A DNA stretch of 44,722 bases from an uncultured Bacteroidales bacterium (lineage in GTDB: Bacteria; Bacteroidota; Bacteroidia; Bacteroidales; UBA932): NCBI GenBank assembly GCA_900320545.1, contig ONSU01000017.1, forward strand, positions 1 through 44,722, written 5' to 3'. The position numbers were made by a program, and so were the translations under genes. The notes beneath the pieces are model-generated. The model was not told where the DNA came from, did no database searches, and saw nothing but the letters and a program-made list of their open reading frames with translations. Every line of letters starts with the position of its first letter. The first letter of the stretch is position 1. Of the stretch, positions 1-8,946 are shown piece after piece.

Positions 1-1332
1 TATGTATTTAATTTGGAAAAGTTGACTGAAATTTTGTCGTTGGCATCGAATTTTGATGTTCTTGTGGTGGGTGTGGTTTATCCCCAGTCTCCGAATTTCC
101 TCAATACGAATTCCTGGGGACGTTATGGTCCGACGCGTCAAGCGGCGAAGATTATGGAGGATGCTGTTTTGGAATTAGCCAAAACGTATCCCAATTTTGT
201 CGTGCTCGATGAATATCATGACGGCCATCATAATTTTACTAGCGAACTGTTTTCCAATGAAGACCATTTGGGGTTGGCAGGTGCGCAAGTGATGGCCCAG
301 CACCTCAGGGACGAAGGACATCCGGAGGAGGCCCTGGTGCTCTTCCGGGACTGCTACGAGCACGCGGACAAGAGCGACTGGCACGAATTGACTTCGATCC
401 AGTACAACACCGCCATGCTGTACGGACTCCTGGGAGATACGGAGCAGAAGAAAATCTGGCTGGCGGAATCCGCCGTCAGCGACTTCAAGGCCCCCAACCG
501 GGATTTCCTGTCCCTGTACGAACTAGCCCTGACGCTCTACAACGAAGGAGACCTCAAACGCGCCGGCCGATACATCAAAATTCATTTCGACGACGTGCTG
601 GCGGGCGATTTCCAGGCCAAGGTCATCCGCTCGTCGCAGGCCCAGAACATCATTGTCGACGCCTCCATGCAGGCGGAACGCTCACGGCGCACCATCCTGA
701 CAGTCAGCATCATTATCCTGTCCGGACTGCTTGTCATCATCCTGTATATGATGCGCCTGGCACGCCGACAGGCCAGAAGTCTGGCCAAGGCCAACGAAGA
801 ATTGGCCGAAGCCAACGCATCACTGGAGCAGGCCAACAAGGCGCTGGCCGAGAGCAACGCGGCACTGGCCGAAGCCAACAAGATCAAGGAGAATTACGTC
901 TTCAAATATATGGATCTCAGCATCCGTTACCTGGACCGGGTGGAAGAGAACCGCCACGCGCTGCGGCAAGTCGCCAAAAATGAAGGGACGGATGCGCTGC
1001 TGAAGATGCTGCGCTCCCCTTCCGGCTTCGCGGATTACAAAAAATTCTACCGGATCTTCGACCAGACCTTCCTCGGCATCTTCCCGCACTTCATCGAGGA
1101 TGTCAATGCCCTGCTCAGGGAAGACGCCCGTTTTGATGCGACGGCCTGCCACAAAACCCTCCCGACCGAACTCCGCATCCTCGCCGCCCTCAAACTCGGC
1201 ATCGACGACAGCCCGAAGATTGCCTCCTTCCTCAAGTGTTCGCTCTCAACGGTATATACCTACCGAGCCAAGATGAGGAACCAGGCGACGTGCCCCAAAG
1301 AGGAGTTTGAGCAACGCGTAAAGAACTTGTAA
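1..1332 (+). CDS. DUF6377-type membrane regulator, 5'-partial, with an SGNH-like N-terminal piece
   Basis: The frame is open to the left edge, so the start is outside the window; a TTG at 13 is only the first possible start inside it. Counting from that TTG, residues about 98-220 are TPR-like helices, 227-248 a single membrane segment, 250-293 an Ala/Asn/Glu-rich coiled coil, and 385-424 a helix-turn-helix-like end (TELRILAALKLG, then SLSTVYTYRAK). This is the layout of Bacteroidota DUF6377 proteins, which are thought to sense in the periplasm and bind DNA in the cytoplasm. Residues 1-98 do not fit: they read like the end of an SGNH hydrolase (NEDHLGLAGA, a block V-like D..H). DNA composition also jumps near position 290-305 (17 G/C in bases 1-60 against 39 in 301-360). 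The regulator part is well supported; the N-terminal piece is either a chimeric join or an unusual fusion. It lies just upstream of the large operon and probably controls it. Confidence 0.8.
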   Translation, partial: YVFNLEKLTEILSLASNFDVLVVGVVYPQSPNFLNTNSWGRYGPTRQAAKIMEDAVLELAKTYPNFVVLDEYHDGHHNFTSELFSNEDHLGLAGAQVMAQHLRDEGHPEEALVLFRDCYEHADKSDWHELTSIQYNTAMLYGLLGDTEQKKIWLAESAVSDFKAPNRDFLSLYELALTLYNEGDLKRAGRYIKIHFDDVLAGDFQAKVIRSSQAQNIIVDASMQAERSRRTILTVSIIILSGLLVIILYMMRLARRQARSLAKANEELAEANASLEQANKALAESNAALAEANKIKENYVFKYMDLSIRYLDRVEENRHALRQVAKNEGTDALLKMLRSPSGFADYKKFYRIFDQTFLGIFPHFIEDVNALLREDARFDATACHKTLPTELRILAALKLGIDDSPKIASFLKCSLSTVYTYRAKMRNQATCPKEEFEQRVKNL

Positions 1333-1460
1333 AACGTCCTCGAAACTTATAAAATCACTTCTATCTTTTTAAAGGTATAAACAACCGAAATCGGCCTCGT
1401 AATACACTACGGGGCCGATTTTATATTTAAAAAAACTTATAAACTCTTTTTCTAACTTAT
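1324..1460. promoter_or_regulatory. Two pairs of 20-bp-spaced direct repeats (AACTTRT)
   Basis: AACTTGT at 1324-1330 and AACTTAT at 1344-1350 lie 20 bp apart. AACTTAT at 1434-1440 and 1454-1460 are also exactly 20 bp apart. Each is followed by an A-rich or AT-rich tail. A two-helical-turn spacing, seen twice, is what a dimeric regulator would leave on one face of DNA. The repeats lie between the DUF6377-type regulator and the operon it probably controls. The first copy overlaps the regulator's stop codon. Binding is inferred. Confidence 0.45.
1388..1425 (+). terminator. Rho-independent-like terminator after the regulator gene
   Basis: The arms 1388-1400 and 1409-1421 pair over 13 positions (nine perfect outer pairs, AAATCGGCC with GGCCGATTT, then three pairs and one G-T), leaving an 8-base loop. 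A short T/A-rich tail follows. It sits 55 bases after the regulator stop and would separate that transcript from the operon. Confidence 0.7.
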
Positions 1461-1500
1461 AATTTCGAAAGCGGGTATCGGAAAAGGAAAGATTATTTGC

Positions 1501-1508
1501 CAATTTTG
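1501..1508 (+). promoter_or_regulatory. Candidate -7 element for the large operon
   Basis: CAATTTTG matches seven of eight positions of the Bacteroidota TAnnTTTG element and lies 50 bases before the first small gene. No TTTG-like -33 element is visible at the usual 19-21 base spacing, so this is tentative. It lies downstream of both pairs of AACTTAT repeats, where activator sites would be expected. Confidence 0.35.
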
Positions 1509-1557
1509 CGATATATGCAAAGCTGATAACCAAAAAAATCAAAAATATTTAAGCGTC

Positions 1558-1701
1558 ATGAGCACTTTGAAAAAAACGGAGTACTTCCCTCCGACCACCA
1601 GCGAATCGACAGTATGGTTCGATTGCAACTATTGCCAGAGCACCACGATGGGCACGACTCTGGAGGACATGTCCGAAAACGAATATGAATGGGAGATCTA
1701 G
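1558..1701 (+). CDS. Small 47-residue peptide at the head of the operon
   Basis: An ATG at 1558 opens a 47-codon frame that stops two bases before the start of the next lipoprotein gene. The product begins MSTLKKTEYFPP, has a CNYC pair in the middle, and ends in an acidic, aromatic tail (SENEYEWEI). It has no signal peptide or membrane segment. It resembles in layout the short peptides often encoded before Bacteroidota surface-protein operons (Tyr/Pro near the start, acidic Trp-containing end). I do not recognise a named family. Possible roles are a leader peptide coupling translation to the next gene, or a small secreted or metal-binding peptide through the CxxC. The close spacing supports translation; no function can be assigned. 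Confidence 0.5.
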   Translation: MSTLKKTEYFPPTTSESTVWFDCNYCQSTTMGTTLEDMSENEYEWEI

Positions 1702-1703
1702 TT

Positions 1704-4280
1704 ATGAAAAAGACCATCAGCATTTTTGCGCTTGCCGCAATCCTTTTTACGGCAGCCGTTTCCTGCTCCAAGGAGACCGATGACCCGACGCAGAACCAGC
1801 CCCAGGAGCAGACCGAAGAACCGGCCGTCACGCCGGAGCAGCCTGCCGACCTTCCCGAAGGGATGATTCAGCTCACCTTCTCCGTCAATCCGGAAGAGAC
1901 CAAGACCTCCTGGGACGGAACGACCCACGGCTGGTCCGAAGGCGACCAGGTGCGCATTCTCTGGGGTGAAGGTGAAAGTAACTTCGTAGATGCCGCAGTC
2001 GAGAACGGCCAGGTCACCGCCGTCGTCGCCGATGTCGAAACCTATTACGCCGTGTATCCCACAACGGCCACTTATGCGCTTGACCTCGCAGCCGGAAAAG
2101 TGACCGTCACCATTCCCCGTTTCCAGACCGGAAACTTTGCCGACGCAAACATTATGGCGGCCAAGACGACCAAGGAGGCGCTCAGTCTTGAATTCAAGAA
2201 TATGACCAGCATCCTGAAAGTCAGCACGGGGAGCACCTATGATTACAATACCATTGCCGTGATGGCCAACGACCAGACCAAACTTACCGGAACGGTCTCC
2301 ACAACCTTCCCCGAAACGTTTGCAGTAGAGACTGCCAATGGATCGGAAGCTATTCTCTCCCTCCAGAAGGGAAATCCTTCCGGTTTTGCAGGTGTCTCCG
2401 CAGGCAATACTTATTATCTCGCGATGCTTCCCGGCGAGGCGATCGAGAAAGGCATCGGCTTTAAGATCGAGCAACGCGCCGGCAGCACGGACCTTCTCGG
2501 CGGCGGCATTTCCAAGTCCGCATTTGCGCGGGAACGCTCGCAGATCTATGACCTGGGCACCCTCGATAACCGGATCGTCAGGGACTGGTATATTTCCGAG
2601 ACCGGTACGGGCGTAGGCAACACTGAGAGCGCCCCTGCGGGACCGGAGAGGCTGATCGACCTGCTGAACCCGTCTTATTCCCTCAATGGGACCACGGCCG
2701 GATGGCGTCTTGCCGGTGCCACCGTCCACGTCCTTCCCGGAACCTACAACCTTCAAGAACTCAACGGCGGCGAAGTCCTGGCCCCTCATTACAATCTGAG
2801 CAATCTGGTCGCCCATGTCAAAGGCGAAGGCACCGAGGCCAACCCCACGAAGTTCATCTGCAATCAGACGGCGGACAACGACCATATCTTTGCCGTCACG
2901 GAGGCGCACAAGGTGGGTGACTTCACTTTTGAGAACATTACCTTCACGGCCAACCCCGCCGCCAGCAACTCCAACTCCAGCGGTATTGCCTTCAACTACT
3001 CATCGACCAATACTGACAACATTATCACTTTTAAAAAATGCACGTTTTCTGATTTTATCAGTACAGCAACAGAAGGAACATATGGAGGTGGAGCAGTATT
3101 TGTCAATATCAATAAAAAGAATGCCCTGTCCTTCGAAGAATGCTCTTTCCTCAGATGCAACGCAATCCGAGGAGGTGCTGTAGCATTGAACAACACAGAT
3201 GCCGAAAGCACCGCCATCTTCAAAGACTGCATTTTCGAGAACAATGTGGCAAGCACACCCACAGGAATCGGAGGATGCGTATATCTTTACGCCAAAGCTC
3301 ACGCTCATTTCAATCATACATCATTTACCGGGTCCGAGGATGGTGAGATTCAAAACGCCCAACACGGTGGTGCGTTAGGTATCGTGGCCAACGCCTCGGT
3401 TACTTTGGAAAACAACTGCTCTTTCACCCAATTAACATCAGGGCAAAAAGGTGGAGCAGTTTTTAATCACGGCAGCCTTGAGGCTACCGACATTACATTC
3501 ACGGCTTGTAAATCAAAAAGTACCGCTTACGACACATCTGCAGGAACAATCTATACAGACGGGACTGTAAATATCGTTGATGCCGTTTTCTCGAACAATA
3601 CATCCAACACAGGTTCTGTTATCTACGCAGACGGAGCCAGTGGGAAAATTGGAACAACTACGATTTTTAACAGTTTGTTTGAAGGGAATGAGACGACAGC
3701 CACTGATGGTTCTGGGAGTTCGCAAAAAGGATGTACCGTGTTTGCACTTAAATATTGTAATGTTCTTTTAGCAAATTGTACTTTACGCAACAATACCGAG
3801 CACAATGCGTCACACGGCGTTGTAAGTCCCCGAAACAACAACGCATATATCTATTTGGTAAGTTGCACTATGTCTGAAAATCTAATAAGTGACGGGACAA
3901 CGACTTCACCAGGAAAAGATATCGCCAGGACCACAAACTTAATTACTGCTCACAATACAATTGCGACCAACACGCCTGGTGACATTCAGAATGTGGTAAG
4001 GGATTATTCCATATTCACACTTCGACGGTTTATACAGAGCAAGAGCGATTACACAAATATGACTGCCTTTTCATTAAAAGCATATGATCCTAAAGGTGTT
4101 TATCCATTAGACAGCACCTATGAAACCGACTATAACGGTGGCATGTCCGTCGAACAGCTCCAGACTCTGACCTTCAACAACATCACCCTCACGGATGAGC
4201 AGAAAGCCCTGCTGGCCAAGGACCAGAAGGGTAATGACCGCACCGGCACCATTATGGGTGCATATGTTTTGACCGAGTAG
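1704..4280 (+). CDS. Surface lipoprotein: fimbrillin-like domain plus parallel beta-helix
   Basis: The start is placed at 1704 because it gives a lipoprotein signal (MKKTISIFALAAI, Cys21), followed by an acidic SKETDD stretch like a Bacteroidota surface-export signal; an ATG 15 bases upstream gives no useful extension. The protein is 858 residues. Residues about 50-290 are a fimbrillin-like domain with the TKT...W..GD motif seen in four other proteins of this operon. About 300-790 is a right-handed beta-helix with GGAVF/GGA repeats and C.F motifs like polymorphic outer-membrane repeats. A cell-surface binding or adhesin-like role is likely; no catalytic motif is visible. Bases about 3000-4125 are much more AT-rich than both flanks, so the helix core may have been acquired or exchanged. 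A paralogue of the same architecture lies at 13661-15760. Confidence 0.8.
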   Translation: MKKTISIFALAAILFTAAVSCSKETDDPTQNQPQEQTEEPAVTPEQPADLPEGMIQLTFSVNPEETKTSWDGTTHGWSEGDQVRILWGEGESNFVDAAVENGQVTAVVADVETYYAVYPTTATYALDLAAGKVTVTIPRFQTGNFADANIMAAKTTKEALSLEFKNMTSILKVSTGSTYDYNTIAVMANDQTKLTGTVSTTFPETFAVETANGSEAILSLQKGNPSGFAGVSAGNTYYLAMLPGEAIEKGIGFKIEQRAGSTDLLGGGISKSAFARERSQIYDLGTLDNRIVRDWYISETGTGVGNTESAPAGPERLIDLLNPSYSLNGTTAGWRLAGATVHVLPGTYNLQELNGGEVLAPHYNLSNLVAHVKGEGTEANPTKFICNQTADNDHIFAVTEAHKVGDFTFENITFTANPAASNSNSSGIAFNYSSTNTDNIITFKKCTFSDFISTATEGTYGGGAVFVNINKKNALSFEECSFLRCNAIRGGAVALNNTDAESTAIFKDCIFENNVASTPTGIGGCVYLYAKAHAHFNHTSFTGSEDGEIQNAQHGGALGIVANASVTLENNCSFTQLTSGQKGGAVFNHGSLEATDITFTACKSKSTAYDTSAGTIYTDGTVNIVDAVFSNNTSNTGSVIYADGASGKIGTTTIFNSLFEGNETTATDGSGSSQKGCTVFALKYCNVLLANCTLRNNTEHNASHGVVSPRNNNAYIYLVSCTMSENLISDGTTTSPGKDIARTTNLITAHNTIATNTPGDIQNVVRDYSIFTLRRFIQSKSDYTNMTAFSLKAYDPKGVYPLDSTYETDYNGGMSVEQLQTLTFNNITLTDEQKALLAKDQKGNDRTGTIMGAYVLTE

Positions 4281-4299
4281 TTTAACCAACTGATTATTT

Positions 4300-7200
4300 A
4301 TGTTGAAACGATGTCTGGCCGTCCTGGCCGCACTGATCGTTACGCTCACGCTCCACGCACAGGGGCCGGTCCAGGTGACCGGCTCCGTGGTGGATGCAGG
4401 CGGGAAGGCGCTCCCGGGCGCCACGGTATCGGCAGAGGGAACCTCCGTCGGAACCGTGACGGACGGAGCGGGTAAATTCTCCCTCAAAGTCCCATCGGAG
4501 GACGCTGTCCTTGTCTTTGAGTCACTGGGATTCAAGACCGTCAAAATGAAGGTGGGACGACTGAGGAGTTTCGACATCACCCTGGAGGAGGATGCCGAAT
4601 TCCTCGACGAAGTCGTCGTCATCGGCTTCGGCGAGCAGAAGAAGCAGGACCTCACCGGGTCCGTCGCCACCGTCAAAATGCAGGATGTGGAGAGCTCACC
4701 GACGCTATCCGTGGACCAGGCCCTTCAAGGCAGGGTGGCCGGCGCCGACATCATGAGCGTTTCCGGCGACCCGACGGAAGGAACTTCCATCCGTATCCGC
4801 GGATCCCGGTCCATTACGGCCGGCAACGAGCCGCTGATCGTCGTGGACGGCGTAATGAATGCCGTGCAGGACCTGAGCGACCTCAACTCGGCCGACATCG
4901 AGTCCATCTCCATCCTCAAGGATGCGTCCTCGACGGCTATCTACGGCTCGCAGGGCGCCAACGGCGTCATCATCGTCACCACCAAGGCGGGCTCCCCCAC
5001 GGTGAGCAAGGCGACGGTGACAGCGACCGTCAAACTGGGCTTCTCGCACCTCGCCAGAAGCCTCGACTATATGAACGCCGCCGAGTTCGCGACCTACAAC
5101 AACGACCGTATCGACTTCTCCAAGTCCAGCACTGGAATGGTCTATCCCGTGACCCCGAGTTACGCGGAGAAATATTCCGACCCGCAGGCCCTCGGAGAAG
5201 GGACCGACTGGCTCAAGGCCATCACCCGGGTGGCCCCCTTCCAGGAATATGCCGTCTCCGTGAGCGGAAACGGGAAGGGAACCAATTATTTTGCATCGGT
5301 ATCCTATGCCGACGACGAAGGTATCATCCTGGACTCCGGCGCACAGCGAGTCATCGGGCGCTTCAACATCGGGCACCGTTTCAACAAATGGCTCAAGATC
5401 GACTACAACGCCAACGTGCTGTACCGACGCAACAAAAATAACAAGACCAGCATCGGCGGTACGGGCGTATGGTCGGGTGCGGTCTACATCTCTCCCGTCC
5501 TGGGCATCGACAGCGAGGTGAACGACCTGTACAACTACGGCCAGGGCGCCCCGTTCAACAACCCGTACATTACCATCCAGCAGTCAGTTCACCAGCGGAA
5601 GAGTTTCTCCACCACACAGACGCTCGCCCTCACGGTAACGCCCGTCAAGGGGCTGACGATCCTGAGCCGGAACACTTATTATAAGTATGACACCCACCTG
5701 TACCGCTTCCTTCCCGGGACGCTGCCGGTAAGAAGAATGGCAGGGACAGGCGGAGAGGTCTATCGGCAGGATTCCAACCTGACGCAGCTCAACACCGACA
5801 ACACGATTACCTACAAGGCCGATTTCAAGCGGGTCCATCACTTCGACGCGATGGCCGGCATGTCGATGTACTACAAGACCACCGACTGGCAGCAGGTCAA
5901 CGGAAAAGGAATGTTGGTGGACGACCTGAAGTGGAATGACCTCAACGCCATCGGCGACAAGGACAATTACAACATCACCTCCCACAACGAGGTCGTGCGG
6001 AAAGTTTCCGTCCTGGGACGCATCAACTACAACTACAAGCAGCGCTATTATATCACCTTCACGGGCCGTGCCGACGCCTCCTCCAACTTCGCCGCCAACA
6101 ATAAATGGGGATTCTTCCCTTCCGGCGCCGTCAAGTGGAACCTGGCGAACGAGGCCTGGCTCAAGAAGACACGCATCTTCCAGGACCTGTCGCTGCGCCT
6201 GAGCGCGGGACGCACGGGCAACGACGCCATCGCGCCCTACAAATCGCTCCAGCGGCTCAGCAGTTCCACCTCCGGTTACCTGATCGGGGACGGACAGGCC
6301 ACCTTCTATTATCCTTCCCGCCTGGACAGCCCCAACCTGACCTGGGAAAAGACGGACCTGTACAATGCGGCCCTCGACATAGCCGTGCTCAAAGGCCGCC
6401 TCAAAATGACCCTGGAAGGCTATTTCTCACAGACGAGAGACCTTCTTCTGAGCGTGCAGAAAGCCCAGCAGTCGGGTTACAGCAACTTTACGCAGAATCT
6501 CGGACGCACTTCCAACAAGGGTATCGAGTTCACGCTGGAGACCAGGAACATCGTCAAAAAGAATTTCTCCTGGAGCACCGAATTCACCATCTCCCACAAC
6601 AAGCAGATGGTCGAAGACATCGGCGGCGAGTCCGAAGTCGTGGCGATGAAGGACCAGAAGGGCTATATGATCTACGGCTACAAGGCAGGTTATCCGCTGA
6701 ATTCCCTGTGGGGATTCCAGTACGGCGGCGTCTGGCACAATGCGGACGAGATCGCCGAAAATGATATCACGCACCAGTACGTCGACTATTACGCCAAACC
6801 CTACAAGAGCGGCCGGCCCAAGTATGTGGACCAGAACCACGACGGCATCCTGGACAACCAGGACCTCACCTATCTGGGCAATGCCGACCCGATCGTCTAC
6901 GGCGGCCTGCAGAACACCTTCCACATCTACGGACTCAAGGTCGGCATCTACCTTGCCTATTCCGTCGGCGGAAGCATCTACAATTATTCCGAATTCTTTA
7001 TGGCGGGCACCTACTGCTCCAACCAGTACCGCTATATGCTGAACGGCTGGCACCCTTACCGCAATCCCGAGTCGAATTTCCCGGCGGCCGGCGCCAGCGG
7101 ATCCAGTATGCTGCCCAGCGACTTCATGGTCCACGATGCCTCTTACCTCCGCCTCAAGACAGTCAATGTCGCCTATACCTTCGACCTGAGCAGAAAGGCC

Positions 7201-7386
7201 AGGTGGATCAAGAGCCTTCAGGTCAGCGTAAGCGCGGACAACCTCTTCCTCTGGACCCGGTACAACGGATTCGATCCGGACGTATCGAGCAAGGTCGAAG
7301 ACCAGGAATCCACCATCCGGCGGGCCGACATCGGCGCATATCCCCGTCCCCGCAAAGTGGTGGGTATGATTCAACTTAAATTCTAG
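4300..7386 (+). CDS. susC: SusC-like TonB-dependent outer-membrane transporter
   Basis: The 1028-residue product has a signal peptide (to about residue 20), a CarboxypepD_reg-like domain (about 24-105, with GKALPGATVS and GTVTDGAGKFSL), the DEVVVIGFG segment, a TonB plug (QALQGRVAG, IRIRGSRS, PLIVVDGV, SILKDASSTAIYGSQGANGV) and a long beta-barrel ending in an aromatic residue (MIQLKF). These are textbook SusC features. It would form the energised pore that imports ligand captured by the SusD-like protein encoded 5 bases downstream. The gene follows the beta-helix lipoprotein by 19 bases, so they are probably co-transcribed. Substrate cannot be read from the sequence. Confidence 0.97.
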   Translation: MLKRCLAVLAALIVTLTLHAQGPVQVTGSVVDAGGKALPGATVSAEGTSVGTVTDGAGKFSLKVPSEDAVLVFESLGFKTVKMKVGRLRSFDITLEEDAEFLDEVVVIGFGEQKKQDLTGSVATVKMQDVESSPTLSVDQALQGRVAGADIMSVSGDPTEGTSIRIRGSRSITAGNEPLIVVDGVMNAVQDLSDLNSADIESISILKDASSTAIYGSQGANGVIIVTTKAGSPTVSKATVTATVKLGFSHLARSLDYMNAAEFATYNNDRIDFSKSSTGMVYPVTPSYAEKYSDPQALGEGTDWLKAITRVAPFQEYAVSVSGNGKGTNYFASVSYADDEGIILDSGAQRVIGRFNIGHRFNKWLKIDYNANVLYRRNKNNKTSIGGTGVWSGAVYISPVLGIDSEVNDLYNYGQGAPFNNPYITIQQSVHQRKSFSTTQTLALTVTPVKGLTILSRNTYYKYDTHLYRFLPGTLPVRRMAGTGGEVYRQDSNLTQLNTDNTITYKADFKRVHHFDAMAGMSMYYKTTDWQQVNGKGMLVDDLKWNDLNAIGDKDNYNITSHNEVVRKVSVLGRINYNYKQRYYITFTGRADASSNFAANNKWGFFPSGAVKWNLANEAWLKKTRIFQDLSLRLSAGRTGNDAIAPYKSLQRLSSSTSGYLIGDGQATFYYPSRLDSPNLTWEKTDLYNAALDIAVLKGRLKMTLEGYFSQTRDLLLSVQKAQQSGYSNFTQNLGRTSNKGIEFTLETRNIVKKNFSWSTEFTISHNKQMVEDIGGESEVVAMKDQKGYMIYGYKAGYPLNSLWGFQYGGVWHNADEIAENDITHQYVDYYAKPYKSGRPKYVDQNHDGILDNQDLTYLGNADPIVYGGLQNTFHIYGLKVGIYLAYSVGGSIYNYSEFFMAGTYCSNQYRYMLNGWHPYRNPESNFPAAGASGSSMLPSDFMVHDASYLRLKTVNVAYTFDLSRKARWIKSLQVSVSADNLFLWTRYNGFDPDVSSKVEDQESTIRRADIGAYPRPRKVVGMIQLKF

Positions 7387-7391
7387 GGCGT

Positions 7392-8945
7392 ATGAAAAAG
7401 ACAGTCATATTTATCCTCGCATCCCTGACGCTGACCGCCTGCCATTTCCTGGATGAGGATCCCTCCTCCTTCGTGGGACGTGACGGCTATTACAAGACGG
7501 AAGCGCAGTGCCGCAGCGCAGTCAACTCCTGCTACGAGGGTCTCAAGTCCATCTATACGACGACGCTCTTCACCCATCTGGAGGGAACGACGGATCTTGT
7601 TATCGTCCCGTCTATTTCCGATGTAAACGCCATCCTGGACATCAATCCTTCCCAGTGCAACATTTCCAAGACGGTCTGGAGCTCCGGATATAAAGCCGTG
7701 ATGTACTGCAACGCCGCCATCGCCGGCGTAGAAAGTTCGACCTCCATCGACGAGAATGTCAGGCGTGACCTGGTGGCCGAAGCCAAAACGATGCGCGCCT
7801 TCTGGTATTACATGCTTACATCCCTCTTCGGAGACGTCCCCTTCTATACCGATGACGTTGTCGACCAGCCTACGATGGACCGCATCGCCCATCTCGGCCG
7901 GATGAGTGCCGTAGAGACCCGCGCCGCCCTGATCAAGGACCTCCAGAGTTGCTACAGCTATGACGGAGACAACTATACGGGCGCCCTGAGTCAGGTCCGG
8001 TCCTTCGACGGCGTGGAGAAAGGCCGTGCCGGATGGGCGATGGGAATGATGCTGATCGGCAAGATGGCCCTGTGGAACGCCGGAACCGACACGAGCGGTG
8101 ACACCGACTGGTACGGAGTTGCCATCGACGCCCTGAAGCGTCTCGTCCCCGTTTACGGGAATCTGGCCCAGTATCCCCTGAACGATCTGCTATTCAGCGT
8201 CAAGGACACCCCCGAGCGGATCTTCGAGATCCGTCATACCTACTCCGAAGGGACACTCTCCTATGCAGGCAACCTGGCGCAGAATTGCATGCCGTCATAC
8301 AGTTCTTCGACCCACCTCTTCGACGGTGTCGAAATCCCGATGCTGGGAACGGAGGCCAAAGTGGGGACCTGCAACCGTCCGACCTCCTATTTCTACGGAG
8401 CCCTTCAACCCGACGACGGGATGGACCGCCGCGTGGATATCAATCAGGGCCGTCGCTACAACGGAACGAATTTCAACAACGGTCTCGCCTACCCGTGGAT
8501 GGGGCCCAAATTCTGGTGTCCGTATATGAAAACGACCTATGACTCCAACAATTATCCCGTCTTCCGCTATGCGGACGCGCTGCTGATGCTCGCGGAATGC
8601 TACTGTGCCCGACAGGAAAAGGAAAATTTCGAACTTTACCTGAACCAGGTCCGGCTCCGTGCCGGCCTTCCCGTCTACACGGTGGGGAACTGGGCCAAGG
8701 CGGAGCAGGAACTCCGGGACGAAAGGGCCCGGGAACTCTTCGGCGAATTCCAGCGCAAATTCGACCTCGTGCGGTGGGGAATCTGGTATGATACGGTCAA
8801 AGAGTACTGGAAGTCGGATATGGACAGCCGGAATATCCCGGTAAAACTGCAGCGCTGCCACCGCTATCTGCCGATCCCCGTCGAGCAGGTCGTCAACTCG
8901 GGGTATGCGCTCGATAACAAAGAATACAATGCGTACGGTCTGTAA
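7392..8945 (+). CDS. susD: SusD-like substrate-binding outer-membrane lipoprotein
   Basis: The 517-residue product starts with a lipoprotein signal (Cys17 in LTLTACHFLDED). SusD/RagB features follow: the early TEAQCRSAVNSCYEG region, AEAKTMRAFWYYMLTSLFGDVPF, YADALLMLAECY, VRLRAGLP, LRDERARELFGEFQRKFDLVRW, and HRYLPIPVEQV near the end. It caps the SusC barrel and binds the ligand at the cell surface. It is encoded directly after susC. The next gene starts one base after its stop codon, so translation is tightly linked. Confidence 0.97.
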   Translation: MKKTVIFILASLTLTACHFLDEDPSSFVGRDGYYKTEAQCRSAVNSCYEGLKSIYTTTLFTHLEGTTDLVIVPSISDVNAILDINPSQCNISKTVWSSGYKAVMYCNAAIAGVESSTSIDENVRRDLVAEAKTMRAFWYYMLTSLFGDVPFYTDDVVDQPTMDRIAHLGRMSAVETRAALIKDLQSCYSYDGDNYTGALSQVRSFDGVEKGRAGWAMGMMLIGKMALWNAGTDTSGDTDWYGVAIDALKRLVPVYGNLAQYPLNDLLFSVKDTPERIFEIRHTYSEGTLSYAGNLAQNCMPSYSSSTHLFDGVEIPMLGTEAKVGTCNRPTSYFYGALQPDDGMDRRVDINQGRRYNGTNFNNGLAYPWMGPKFWCPYMKTTYDSNNYPVFRYADALLMLAECYCARQEKENFELYLNQVRLRAGLPVYTVGNWAKAEQELRDERARELFGEFQRKFDLVRWGIWYDTVKEYWKSDMDSRNIPVKLQRCHRYLPIPVEQVVNSGYALDNKEYNAYGL

Positions 8946-8946
8946 T

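Noticed and set aside
1362-1369. TATCTTTT as an operon promoter
   Set aside because: Seven-of-eight -7 match, but it lies upstream of the terminator at 1388-1425, which would stop the transcript.
1698-2909. 403-codon open frame on the minus strand inside the first beta-helix gene
   Set aside because: It lies fully antisense to a well-supported lipoprotein gene in GC-rich DNA, where long antisense frames arise by chance; its product has no recognisable domain.
8905-8946. Upstream start for the BACON lipoprotein inside susD
   Set aside because: The ATG at 8947 gives a proper lipoprotein signal right after the susD stop; the extension adds charged residues before the signal.
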